Of a stretch of 64,000 nucleotides of DNA, positions 43,114 to 52,071 are shown one piece after another. Made by a program: the position numbers and the translations under genes. Origin of the DNA: CAISIP01 sp031396205 (GTDB lineage: Bacteria > Pseudomonadota > Gammaproteobacteria > Burkholderiales > Burkholderiaceae_C); the NCBI GenBank assembly GCA_031396205.1, contig JANNKH010000128.1, forward strand, positions 1-64,000, written 5' to 3'. The notes below the pieces were generated by a model. It was not told the origin of the DNA. It saw only the letters and a list, made by a program, of their open reading frames with translations, and did not search any database. Within the stretch, counting starts at the first letter, position 1. Each line of letters begins with the position of its first letter.

Positions 43114-45536
43114 CATCAGCTGCCCACAGCGTCCTCATTGAGGCCCTGATCGAGGCGGTATGGCTGGTGGACCCGGTCAGTCTGCGGATCGTGGCCGTCA
43201 ACCAGGCGGCGGTCGACCTGGTCGGTTTGCAGCGCGAGGATCTGCTGGACCGCACGGCAGTCGAGCTGACCGCGACTCCGGAGGACCAGTATTTCTGGGA
43301 GGACGTCGCCGCCGGCCTGAGTCAGGAGATCCACTCCGAGACCCTGATGCGTTCTGGCGACGGCATCGCGATTCCGGTCGAGCGCAAGGTCAGCCGGATA
43401 TGGCTGGACGCGGCAACGCCCTTGTTCTTGGTGTGCCTGCAGGACCTGCGCCATCAGCGACGCACCGAGGTCGAGCTGGAGACCCTGGTAGCGGAACTGC
43501 GCGCCACCCTTGAATCCACAGCCGATGGCATTCTGGCCAGCGACTTTGACGGGCGTGTGCGCAACTACAACCGGCCGTTTGCGCAATTGTGGGACCTGCC
43601 AGAGGAGTTGATGGTGCGACGCGACGACCGTGCCCTGTTCGCGCACATGGCGGCAGCTGTCGTCGATGCGCAAGGCTACGAGTCCCGGCTGGCCGAGATC
43701 GCCGCCTCACCGTTGCTGGAGGCCGACGACGAGTTGGTGTTGCGGTCGGGCCGAGTGATTGAGCGGCGCTCGCTGCCCCAGTACAACCGCGGCCAGCCCA
43801 GCGGCCGGGTATTCGCGTTTCGCGATGTCACCCAGCGGGTCGATGCCCAGGCCCGCCTGCGGCTGGCCGCCAAGGTGTTCGAATCGAGCCTGGATGCGAT
43901 CTTCATTACCGGCGCGGATTTTCATGTACTTGCGGCCAATCCGGGCTGCGAGCGGCTGACTGGCATGACCCAGGCCAGCCTGCTGGGAAGATCCTCGCGC
44001 GAGTTCTTTCATGATCCGCACGACCAGGCCTTTTTTGGTCGCGTTCAGCAGCACCTGCTGACGGACGGTTTTTGGGAAGGCGAGGTCTGGCGGAACAATG
44101 GCGGACAGCAAGGGCACGCGGTGCAGGTTTCCTGGGTCCTGCTGCGCGACGACCATGGCCAGGCGGTGCAAAGCATCTGCTTTTTCAAGGACCTGAGCGA
44201 GAAATACGCCGCGCAACAGCGGATCGAGACGCTGGCCTACCGCGATGTGCTGACCGGCCTTCCGAATCGGCTATTGCTGACGCAGCGCGTGGACTTTGCA
44301 TTGCGAATGGCAGATCGCAACGGAGGCCGGTTTGCGGTGTTTTTCCTGGACCTGGATCGGTTCAAGAACATCAACGACTCGATGGGCCATGCGTTTGGCG
44401 ACCGTGTGCTGGTGGAGGTGGCCGAACGCATCAAGTCCTGCCTGCGCGATGTCGATACCTTGTGCCGGCTGGGCGGCGATGAGTTCGTGCTGTTTCTGCA
44501 GGAGGCCGACGCGCCTGGCGCCGAGGCCTGCGCGCAGCGGGTATTGCAGGCCCTGGCGCAGCCATTTGTGCTCGACGGCATGAACTTCTCGGTCGGCTGC
44601 AGCATCGGCGTCGCCCTGTACCCGGAAGACGGCAAGACGCTGGACGAACTGATCCAGTATGCCGATACGGCGATGTACCGTGTGAAGGAGCGTGGTCGGG
44701 GCAATTTCCGGTTCTACCAGCCGCAGATGAACGTTGATGTGCTGTCGCGTATCAAGATGGACCATGCCATGCGACAGGGCATGCAGCAGGGCCATTTCCA
44801 GGTTCACTATCAACCACAGATTGCATTGGCTACAGGCAAACTGGTCGGTGCAGAAGCCTTGACTCGCTGGAACGACAACGAGTTCGGCGAGGTGCCGCCC
44901 TCAGTGTTCATATTGCTGGCGGAGGAGACCGGCTTCATCACCACCATTGGCAACTGGGTGCTGGAGCAGGCGGTACAGCAGGCAGCGTCTTGGCAGCGCG
45001 CGGGCATGCCGATTCCGGTATCGATCAATGTGTCGGCCCTGCAATTCCAGCAGGCGGACTTCGTGGCCGTGGTCGGCAATGCGCTGCGTGGCGCCGGCCT
45101 GGCGCCCGCACTGCTTGAACTGGAGCTTACCGAATCGATCCTGGTACGTGATGCGGACGAGGCGCTGGAGCGCTTGCATGCGCTGGCTGCCATCGGCGTG
45201 ACCCTGTCGATCGACGATTTCGGCACCGGGTATTCCAGCCTGGCCTACCTCAAGCGTTTTCCCATCTCCAAGCTCAAGATCGACCGGTCCTTCGTGACCG
45301 GACTGCCACAGGACGACAGCGACCGCGCCATCGTCAGCGCAACCATCGGCATGGCGCATGCGCTAGGCCTGGACGTGGTAGCCGAGGGCGTCGAGACGCA
45401 AGCCCAGATGGACTGTCTGCGCGAACTCGATTGTGCCGCCTACCAGGGTTTCCTGTGCTCGCCGGCGTTGCCACCGGCGCAGTTCGAGCTTTTTATGGCC
45501 CGGCTTTCTGGCACCGGCCTGTTGGCCACAGGCTAG
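43110..45536 (+). CDS. PAS-GGDEF-EAL sensor protein
   Basis: An 808-residue protein with three PAS regions (about 8-130, 130-245, 250-365), a GGDEF domain (RLGGDEFVLFL, with an RxxD inhibitory site RDVD just upstream) and an EAL domain (GAEALTRWND, DDFGTGYSSL, KIDRSFV and EGVETQAQ). Both active sites look intact, so it may make and break c-di-GMP under PAS control. It starts with GTG at 43110 overlapping the HD-GYP stop (GTGA). Confidence 0.93.
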   Translation: MTSAAHSVLIEALIEAVWLVDPVSLRIVAVNQAAVDLVGLQREDLLDRTAVELTATPEDQYFWEDVAAGLSQEIHSETLMRSGDGIAIPVERKVSRIWLDAATPLFLVCLQDLRHQRRTEVELETLVAELRATLESTADGILASDFDGRVRNYNRPFAQLWDLPEELMVRRDDRALFAHMAAAVVDAQGYESRLAEIAASPLLEADDELVLRSGRVIERRSLPQYNRGQPSGRVFAFRDVTQRVDAQARLRLAAKVFESSLDAIFITGADFHVLAANPGCERLTGMTQASLLGRSSREFFHDPHDQAFFGRVQQHLLTDGFWEGEVWRNNGGQQGHAVQVSWVLLRDDHGQAVQSICFFKDLSEKYAAQQRIETLAYRDVLTGLPNRLLLTQRVDFALRMADRNGGRFAVFFLDLDRFKNINDSMGHAFGDRVLVEVAERIKSCLRDVDTLCRLGGDEFVLFLQEADAPGAEACAQRVLQALAQPFVLDGMNFSVGCSIGVALYPEDGKTLDELIQYADTAMYRVKERGRGNFRFYQPQMNVDVLSRIKMDHAMRQGMQQGHFQVHYQPQIALATGKLVGAEALTRWNDNEFGEVPPSVFILLAEETGFITTIGNWVLEQAVQQAASWQRAGMPIPVSINVSALQFQQADFVAVVGNALRGAGLAPALLELELTESILVRDADEALERLHALAAIGVTLSIDDFGTGYSSLAYLKRFPISKLKIDRSFVTGLPQDDSDRAIVSATIGMAHALGLDVVAEGVETQAQMDCLRELDCAAYQGFLCSPALPPAQFELFMARLSGTGLLATG

Positions 45537-47080
45537 CCCGTCAGGCCCAGTTTGGCTGCCAGGCCGATGCGCTGCAGCTTGCCGGTCGCGCCTTTGGGTA
45601 TTTCCGCCAGTATCAGGATCATGCGTGGCACCTTGTAGTCGGCAATCCGGGTAGCCGCAAAGTCGCGCAGCTCGCGCTCGGTGGCCTGCGCCGATTCGCG
45701 CAGCACGACGGCGGCGGCAACGTCCTCGCCGAGCTTGGCATGCGGCACCGCAAAGGTAACCACCTGGGCCACCGCCGGGTGGTCCATCAGTACCTCGTCG
45801 ACCTCGCGCGGCGATATCTTTTCGCCACCGCGGTTGATGATTTCCTTGAGCCTTCCGGTCAGCGTCAGGTAGCCGTCTGCGTCCAGTACGCCCTGGTCCC
45901 CGGTACGGAACCAGCCATCGACGAAGGCCTGGTCATTGGCCTCCTGGTTGTTTTCGTAGCTGGCCATCACGTTGTCGCCCCGGATCACGACTTCGCCGCT
46001 TTCGCAGGCAGGCAGCAACTGTCCTTGTGGGTCCATGATGGCCACATCGGGGCCGGCGGCCAAGCCGACCGAGCCCGGAATCCGCCGCGCTGGCGGTAGC
46101 GGACTACTGGCCATCTGGTGTGCGGCCTCGGTCATGCCGTAGGACTCGATCAAGGGCGCGCCAAACACCTGTTCGAGTTCGGCGATCACCTGTGGCGGCA
46201 TCGACGATGACGATGAACGCAAGAAGCGCAACGGGTTGTTCTGAATCACGTCCTGGTTGTGCGATGCGCGCGCCAAAATGGTCTGGTGCATGGTCGGAAC
46301 TGCCGTGTACCAGGTCGGCTTGCTCTCTTTCATCTGGCCGAAGAAGCGAAGCGCATTGAAGCCGGGCGTGCAGAACGTCCGGCTTCCGACCGCCATCGGC
46401 GCCAGCAGGCCGGCGATGAGACCGTGGATATGGAACATGGGCATCACATGCAGGCCGCAGTCGGCCGGCGTCAGGCGCAGGGTTCGGCTGATGTTGCGCG
46501 CTGACGCACAGATATTCGCATGGCTCAGCGGCACGATCTTGGGTCGCGAGGTTGTGCCCGACGTGTGCAGGATCAGCGCGATATCGTCAGCGCGGGCCGG
46601 CGAGTCCATGGCGGCACCAACCACGGGTTCGGCCGGTGGGGCGAGCAATGTGAAGCTGCCAGCCCCCTGGTCTGGCGCACTGTCCAGTTCGAGCACCCGG
46701 ATTCCCAACTCACGCGCGGCCGCAATGGCCGCGCTGTTGCTGCCCAGTGCGACGATCAAGGCCTTGGCCCGCAGGTCGGACAGGTAGAAGACGAACTCCT
46801 CGCCCCGATAGGCCGCATTCAGCGGCGCGGCCGTGCAGGCGCTGGCCACCGCGACAAAGGCGCATGCCATCGCCGGACCGTTGTCGAGTACCAGCGCCAC
46901 CCGGTCTGCACGCGCCAGACCCTGGGTGCGCAAGACCTGCCTCGTGCGGTCGACCAGCTGCGCCAGCGCGCCATAGCTCAGGGGTGGTGCGGACGATGCC
47001 ATCAGTGCGATGGTGTCGGCCGGCTGGGCGGCGAGCATCTCGGGCAAAGTGGCGAAGGGGGGCGACATCGTGGCGTTCAT
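45533..47080 (-). CDS. AMP-dependent acyl-CoA synthetase
   Basis: A 515-residue adenylate-forming ligase. The P-loop is ILHTSGTTSRPKIVPLSH. ESYGMTEAAHQM, WFRTGDQGVLDADGYL, GRLKEIINRGGEKISPREV and the catalytic Lys in KGATGKLQR follow in order. The TSGTTSRPKIVPL wording resembles oxalate-CoA ligases, but substrate choice is unproven. It sits 47 bases from panE on the same strand and overlaps the EAL gene end by four bases. Confidence 0.88.
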   Translation of the reverse strand: MNATMSPPFATLPEMLAAQPADTIALMASSAPPLSYGALAQLVDRTRQVLRTQGLARADRVALVLDNGPAMACAFVAVASACTAAPLNAAYRGEEFVFYLSDLRAKALIVALGSNSAAIAAARELGIRVLELDSAPDQGAGSFTLLAPPAEPVVGAAMDSPARADDIALILHTSGTTSRPKIVPLSHANICASARNISRTLRLTPADCGLHVMPMFHIHGLIAGLLAPMAVGSRTFCTPGFNALRFFGQMKESKPTWYTAVPTMHQTILARASHNQDVIQNNPLRFLRSSSSSMPPQVIAELEQVFGAPLIESYGMTEAAHQMASSPLPPARRIPGSVGLAAGPDVAIMDPQGQLLPACESGEVVIRGDNVMASYENNQEANDQAFVDGWFRTGDQGVLDADGYLTLTGRLKEIINRGGEKISPREVDEVLMDHPAVAQVVTFAVPHAKLGEDVAAAVVLRESAQATERELRDFAATRIADYKVPRMILILAEIPKGATGKLQRIGLAAKLGLTG

Positions 47081-47127
47081 GGCAGGCAGTGGTTGGCTGG
47101 TTTGTCTGACGTTGTGGTGCGCACGCT

Positions 47128-48129
47128 TCAATCCACGCGCAGTCGCGCCTGGTGGGCCTGCAGCTTGCGGGACAACAGGCTGGCCAGGGCCCACACTGCA
47201 TCGATGGCCGGAGTCGGTGTCTGGGTGATGCGGCCAAGCTCGGCCACCGAACCGACCAGGGCCTGCAATTCCAGCGGTCGACCCTGTTCGACGTCTTGCA
47301 GCATCGAGGTCTTGTGCTGTCCGACCGCCTGTGCCCCCGCAATACGCTTGTCCAGACTGACCTTGAAACGCACCCCCAGCTTCTCGCCGACGGTCTGCGC
47401 CTCGCCCATCATGGCCGCGGCGAGCGCACGTGTCGGCGGGTACAGGCAGATATCTTGCAGCGTCGCATGGGTGAGGGCGCTGATCGGATTGAAGCTGAGG
47501 TTGCCCCATACCTTGAGCCATATTTCGGAGCGGATGTCGGTGGTGACCGGGGCTCTGAAGCCGGCCGCTTTGAACACATTGCTGGCCGCGCGCACCGACT
47601 CCGAATCCGTGCCATCGGGCTCGCCCAGACTGAACCGGTTGCCCTCGACCACCTGGACGACGCCCGGACGGATGACCACGCTGGCAGGGTATACGACGCT
47701 GCCAATCACGCGCCAGGCCGGGACATGGCGGGCGATGCTGCCCTCTGGGTCGACGCTTGCAAGGGTCGTGCCCTGGTAGGGCCCGTCCAGTCCATGGAAA
47801 TACCACCAGGGTATGCCGTTCTGCATGGTAACGATCCGAGTGCCTGGATCGAGCAGCGTGTGTAGTTGCGGGGCAACGCCGGCCACCTGGTGCGCCTTCA
47901 ATGCCAGGATCACGAGGTCCTGCCGGCCCGCCTGTTCGATGGCGTCGGTGGCGCATGCCGGGTGCGCCACCTGCTGCGTGCCGTCCTCTGCGATCAGGGT
48001 CAGGCCGTCCGCGCGGATGGCCTGCAGATTGGCGCCGCGCACGATCAGGCTGACCGCATGGCCCGCCAAAGCCAGGCGGGCACCCAGCATGCCGCCAATG
48101 GCTCCGGCGCCCACGATGCAGATTCGCAC
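47128..48129 (-). CDS. panE: 2-dehydropantoate 2-reductase
   Basis: A 333-residue ketopantoate reductase-family enzyme: NADPH motif ICIVGAGAIGGMLGARLA, VILALKAHQV, TMQNGIPWWYF and the catalytic Lys in IWLKVWGNLSFNPISAL. PanE makes pantoate for coenzyme A. Many genomes carry several paralogues; this one sits beside an acyl-CoA synthetase and a TauE/SafE exporter, so a catabolic 2-ketoacid role is possible. Confidence 0.85.
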   Translation of the reverse strand: MRICIVGAGAIGGMLGARLALAGHAVSLIVRGANLQAIRADGLTLIAEDGTQQVAHPACATDAIEQAGRQDLVILALKAHQVAGVAPQLHTLLDPGTRIVTMQNGIPWWYFHGLDGPYQGTTLASVDPEGSIARHVPAWRVIGSVVYPASVVIRPGVVQVVEGNRFSLGEPDGTDSESVRAASNVFKAAGFRAPVTTDIRSEIWLKVWGNLSFNPISALTHATLQDICLYPPTRALAAAMMGEAQTVGEKLGVRFKVSLDKRIAGAQAVGQHKTSMLQDVEQGRPLELQALVGSVAELGRITQTPTPAIDAVWALASLLSRKLQAHQARLRVD

Positions 48130-48144
48130 GATCGCAACTCCTTT

Positions 48145-48945
48145 CTAGCGCAGGATGAAATAGGAAGCCAGAGCGTACAGCACAAAGGCAAATACCCGTT
48201 TGAGCGGTGCAACCTCCATGCTATGGGCCACCCGTGCCCCCAGCGGTGCGGTCAGCATGCTGGCGCAGGACAGGACCAGGAAGCCAGGCCAATAGAGATA
48301 GCCAAGCGCTCCGCGCGGCATATCCGGCAGATTCCAGCCCGCCACCAGATAGCCGACGGAGCCGGCAAAAGCGATCGGGAACCCCAGCGCGGCCGAGGTG
48401 GCTACCGCGTTGTGGATCGCGACGTTGCACCAGGTCATGAACGGCACCGAGATGAACGCGCCGCCAGCGCCGACCAGCGAGGACAACACGCCAATCAGGT
48501 TGCCCACGCCGAACATGCCCCTCGTGCCCGGCAGGACGCGGCTCGGTTTGGGCTTGCGGTTGAGGAACAGTTGCGTGGCCGAGAACGCGACGAATCCGGC
48601 GAACAGATAGCCCAGCAACCGCGCCGGCAGGGCCGCTGCCATCTGGGACCCCAGGAACGCGCCGAGCACGATGCCCGGCGCAAGCACCCGCACGATGTCC
48701 CAGCGTACAGCTCCGCGCCGATGATGGGCGCGCACCGATGCCAGCGAGGTGAAGCAGATGGTTGCCAGCGACGTGGCCACCGCCATCTTGATGACATGTT
48801 GTTCCGGGTAGGCCCGAGCGGTCAGGATGATGGTCAGGAACGGCACCATCATCATGCCGCCACCCAGGCCGAGCAGGCCGGCGAGAAAGCCCGTGCACAA
48901 GCCCAACAGGGCAAGCTCCAGAATCAGCGTGAGGGAGAAATCCAC
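48145..48945 (-). CDS. TauE/SafE family anion exporter
   Basis: A 266-residue membrane protein with about eight transmembrane segments. Family landmarks are LGLCTGFLAGLLGLGGGMMMVP near the N-terminus and SLVGAGGAFISVPFM in the second repeat. Members export sulfite, sulfoacetate or similar organosulfonates. It begins 14 bases before the 6S RNA region and ends 16 bases before the panE start, so it may share a transcript with panE. Confidence 0.88.
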   Translation of the reverse strand: MDFSLTLILELALLGLCTGFLAGLLGLGGGMMMVPFLTIILTARAYPEQHVIKMAVATSLATICFTSLASVRAHHRRGAVRWDIVRVLAPGIVLGAFLGSQMAAALPARLLGYLFAGFVAFSATQLFLNRKPKPSRVLPGTRGMFGVGNLIGVLSSLVGAGGAFISVPFMTWCNVAIHNAVATSAALGFPIAFAGSVGYLVAGWNLPDMPRGALGYLYWPGFLVLSCASMLTAPLGARVAHSMEVAPLKRVFAFVLYALASYFILR

Positions 48946-48958
48946 CAGGAGTTAGGTG

Positions 48959-49129
48959 CCTGCAGCGTCCACCGGACCGTCATCCTGAACCGGGGTTCAG
49001 GTGGGCGAGGTCAGCGTTGGCGTCGGGTTCATCTGACGCGAGATGATCACACCAGCCAGGCGATTTTCCAAGCCCGAGCTACGAGAGCATTGGTTCAAGG
49101 AAATATAAAGCCCAGTGAGCACTGCAGAC
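48959..49129 (-). ncRNA. ssrS: 6S RNA
   Basis: The minus strand directly downstream of zapA can fold into one long rod. The 5' arm TGCAGTGCTCACTGGGC pairs with the 3' arm GTCCGGTGGACGCTGCA, with few mismatches or wobbles. Near the 3' side is a perfect CCTGAACC-CC-GGTTCAGG hairpin. Size (about 171 nt) and position zapB-zapA-ssrS are those of 6S RNA, which binds RNA polymerase in stationary phase. A promoter TTGCTT-16-TACAAT (-10 at 49137-49142) precedes it. Ends are approximate. Confidence 0.75.
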
Positions 49130-49136
49130 GAAGTCA

Positions 49137-49164
49137 ATTGTAAGCGCAGCGGCGGATGAAGCAA
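49137..49164 (-). promoter_or_regulatory. sigma-70 promoter of 6S RNA
   Basis: On the minus strand TTGCTT and TACAAT are spaced by 16 bases, with the -10 about seven bases before the predicted 5' end. Confidence 0.55.
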
Positions 49165-49196
49165 GGAAGTACCGTAGGCAAAAGCCTGGATTGCGC

Positions 49197-49538
49197 TCAG
49201 ATCAGCTGCCCGTCTTCTCCGAGCGCACGATCGAGTCGGTCCAGCAGGGACGTCAGCATCAGGTCATCATCAGCATCGTCGGCGCTGCGCGTGCTGCTGG
49301 AAGCTTGTTCAGCCGCGCCTTCGCCCGTGACAGCCACCGGATGCTCGGCCAGGTCGAACGCCAGGTTCAGCGCAGCGAGTACCGCGATGCGGTCCCGGGC
49401 GCGCACCTTGCCCACATCACGGATCTTGCACATGGCGGTATCGACCCGTTCCACTGCTTCCAGCAGCCGCGACTCTCCCCCGGGCGGGCAACCCAGCAGG
49501 TAGTTCTGCCCCATGATCTGGACTTCAAGCTGCTTCAT
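49197..49538 (-). CDS. zapA: cell division protein ZapA
   Basis: A 113-residue ZapA that bundles FtsZ filaments. The N-terminal globular part QLEVQIMGQNYLLGCPPGGE and VERVDTAMCKIRD leads into the helix RARDRIAVLAALNLAFDLAE. A longer, acidic C-terminal linker follows (about residues 70-90) with a last short helix. Its ATG overlaps the stop of the upstream zapB-like gene by four bases. 6S RNA lies 68 bases downstream. Confidence 0.9.
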   Translation of the reverse strand: MKQLEVQIMGQNYLLGCPPGGESRLLEAVERVDTAMCKIRDVGKVRARDRIAVLAALNLAFDLAEHPVAVTGEGAAEQASSSTRSADDADDDLMLTSLLDRLDRALGEDGQLI

Positions 49539-49765
49539 GACCCATCTTTGCTGGTATTGCCAACCCCGGCCTCGGGCAATCGGTCGAGCAGGGCATCGAC
49601 CCGCGCCCGCGCCGCGCCCAGGCGCGACTTCAGCGAGTCGCGTTCGTTCGCGAGGGTCTCGACCTGAACGGCCAGCAGGGCGTTGGTACGTTGCAGTTCG
49701 GCATGGCGCACCAGCAAGCGTTCCACCCGTTCGGCAATCTGGTCGATTTTGGACAGGTTCGACAT
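49535..49765 (-). CDS. ZapB-like coiled-coil protein
   Basis: A 76-residue protein that is almost entirely coiled coil (KIDQIAERVERLLVRHAELQ and NALLAVQVETLANERDSL). This small gene regularly precedes zapA in betaproteobacteria and is probably a septum protein. The start is ATG 49765. Confidence in the family is moderate because coiled coils are low in signature residues. Confidence 0.75.
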   Translation of the reverse strand: MSNLSKIDQIAERVERLLVRHAELQRTNALLAVQVETLANERDSLKSRLGAARARVDALLDRLPEAGVGNTSKDGS

Positions 49766-49818
49766 AGAGTGGCGATTGTAGAGTTAGCGCGCCTGCGCAT
49801 CGCGTAAAATCCGCCCGT

Positions 49819-50025
49819 TGGTGCTCGCAGTGTGGTTCACATGCTGCAGTTCAACGGGAAGCAGGAGGCAAGGCTGGTAACAGCCGCGCTAACCTGCGCT
49901 GCCCCCGCAACGGTAAGTGGACGAGTCCTCGGACTCCGCTGCCATCATGGTCACTGGACGCTTTGAACAGGCGTCTGGGAAGGCGATGGTAGTTGCTCCA
50001 CCAGCCCGGATACCGGCCAACACGG
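49819..50025 (+). promoter_or_regulatory. cobalamin riboswitch
   Basis: Typical conserved blocks appear in order: GGTGCT at 49820, AACGGGAAGCAGG around 49854, GCTGCCCCCGCAACGGTAAG near 49899 and the B12 box AGCCCGGATACCGGCC at 50003-50018. It precedes btuB by about 80 bases and should repress the whole corrinoid uptake cluster when adenosylcobalamin is abundant. Confidence 0.93.
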
Positions 50026-50104
50026 CGGTCGTCTGCTTGCAGTCGGCCATGACGCCCATATGCTGTCGGGGACGACGGCCAGGGTATTCGTTGGATTCTT
50101 ATTC

Positions 50105-52069
50105 ATGAAACTGTCTGCTTATCCGTCGCCCTGCGGCGTCTCGGCGCGCCTGTGCGCGGTTCCTTTGGCGCTTGCCGCTACCTTCCCCCTGCTGGCGCAG
50201 CCGCGCCTGCCTGAAATCACAGTGACAGCGACCCGATTTGCCGAACCGGCGGGCAGTCTGCCGTTCGGTGTCAGCGTCATCACCGCGGAGCAGATTCGCG
50301 CCTCGGGTGCGGGCACGGTCAACGAAGCGGTGATGAAATTGCTCGGCGTCGTCGGTCGCCTCGACACATCGGGCGGAAACAATTACAGCCTGGACCTGCG
50401 CGGGTTTGGGGCCACATCCGACAGCAACCAGGTTGTCATTGTTGATGGGCTGCGCTTGAACGAGGCCGACCTCACCAGTGCCGGCCTGGCATCGATCCCG
50501 ATTGCGACTGTCGAGAAGATCGAGGTGTTGCGTGGCACAGGCGCCGTGCTTTATGGCGAAGGCGCTACCGCGGGCGTAATCATCATCTCCACCAAGGCGG
50601 GTATCGGCTCGCAGCGCAGCAATGGCGCGCAGTTGTACGCCGCCGCTGGCGGTCTGGGACTGCGCGAGTCCCGTGCCTCGGCCACGCTGGCAACGGGCGG
50701 TTTTTCGGTTGATGTCGCCGCGAGCGATCGCAATAGCGACGGGCACCGGATCAACTTCGCGTCTGGCTCCGACGCGATTTCCGGGTCCGCGCAGTGGAGC
50801 AATGACTGGCTTCGATTGGGCGTGCGCGGTGGACGGGATGCGTCGCGCAGCGGACTGCCGGGAGCACTGAGCGCCGCTCAATATGCCGCCGATCCACGGC
50901 AGGCCAACTCGTTGACCGAGTATGGTGCCACGCAGAAGACCCATTCCGGTGTTTTCGCGGAAGCTTTCCTGGGCGCCTGGCAACTGGTGGCGGACGCCAA
51001 CCAGCGGACGAAGGACTACGATAGCCTGGTATTTGGCACACCCTACGCCTACACAGTCGACGCACGCAACAGCAGTGTGCGCGCCCGGCACCAGGGCAGC
51101 CTGGGGCCATTGCCGAACGCGTTCGTGATCGGCCACGACGCCGGCCGATGGGAGCGCACCATTACCCAATCGCTGTTCACCCCAGCGGGCACGCTGGCAC
51201 TGGCCCGAAGCTCGGCCTGGTATGTCAAGGACGATGTAACGCTGCCCGCCACCGGCACCCGGCTATCGCTGGGCTACCGCAACGAAAGCCTGGTCAAGTC
51301 GGAAGCATCGTCCCTGGCCGCGCTGGACCAGCGCCAGCATGCCTGGGAGGTCGGCGTGAGCCAGGCCTTTTCCGCCAGTATCACCGGGTACGCGAGAATC
51401 GGTCGCAGCTTTCGTCTGGCCAATGTCGATGAGTTCTCATTCACCAACCCAGGTGTTCCCTTGCAGCCGCAGACATCGCGCGATACCGAGTTGGGCGCGC
51501 GCTGGCGCGCCGGCTCATCGGCGGTGGATATGCGCTGGTACCGCAGTGCGCTGCGCAACGAGATCGGCTATGACCCCGCGGGCAATGGCCCGTTCGGTCC
51601 GTTCGGCGCAAATGTCAACTTCGACCCCACCCGCCGCCAGGGCCTGGAGCTCGAAGGGTCCCATGCCGTGACACCCGCACTGGATTTGCGCGTGCATGCC
51701 GCATGGCGCCAGGCACGATTTACGGCAGGGCCGTTCGCCGGCAACGATGTGATGCTGGTGCCCAAACGCACCTTGGCATTGCGCGCCGACTGGCGGCCAG
51801 CGGCCGGCCACACGCTGGGAGCTGGCGTCGTCTGGGTGTCCAGCCAGAGCCCGGATTTCGCCAACCAATGCACGATGCCCGGTTATGCCACGGCAGACCT
51901 GCGCTATGCCTATGCGTGGCGCAATACGGAACTGGCCCTGGGCATCGCCAATCTGACCGACCGCACGTACTACACCCAGGCCTTCGGTTGTACGGGTGCC
52001 GGCGTGACGACGTTTATTTACCCAGAGGCAGGGCGTACGTTCACCGCCTCGCTCCTGGTCAAGTTCTAG
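50105..52069 (+). CDS. btuB: TonB-dependent corrinoid receptor BtuB
   Basis: A 654-residue outer-membrane receptor. A signal peptide (residues 1-30) is followed by the TonB box region PEITVTATR and a plug domain (GVSVITAEQIRASGAG, IVDGLRLNEADL, KIEVLRGTGAVLYGEGA). A 22-stranded barrel ends with the usual aromatic ...LLVKF. The cobalamin riboswitch upstream makes a cobalamin/cobinamide substrate very likely. ATG 50105 starts the signal peptide. Confidence 0.92.
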   Translation: MKLSAYPSPCGVSARLCAVPLALAATFPLLAQPRLPEITVTATRFAEPAGSLPFGVSVITAEQIRASGAGTVNEAVMKLLGVVGRLDTSGGNNYSLDLRGFGATSDSNQVVIVDGLRLNEADLTSAGLASIPIATVEKIEVLRGTGAVLYGEGATAGVIIISTKAGIGSQRSNGAQLYAAAGGLGLRESRASATLATGGFSVDVAASDRNSDGHRINFASGSDAISGSAQWSNDWLRLGVRGGRDASRSGLPGALSAAQYAADPRQANSLTEYGATQKTHSGVFAEAFLGAWQLVADANQRTKDYDSLVFGTPYAYTVDARNSSVRARHQGSLGPLPNAFVIGHDAGRWERTITQSLFTPAGTLALARSSAWYVKDDVTLPATGTRLSLGYRNESLVKSEASSLAALDQRQHAWEVGVSQAFSASITGYARIGRSFRLANVDEFSFTNPGVPLQPQTSRDTELGARWRAGSSAVDMRWYRSALRNEIGYDPAGNGPFGPFGANVNFDPTRRQGLELEGSHAVTPALDLRVHAAWRQARFTAGPFAGNDVMLVPKRTLALRADWRPAAGHTLGAGVVWVSSQSPDFANQCTMPGYATADLRYAYAWRNTELALGIANLTDRTYYTQAFGCTGAGVTTFIYPEAGRTFTASLLVKF

Positions 52070-52071
52070 CC

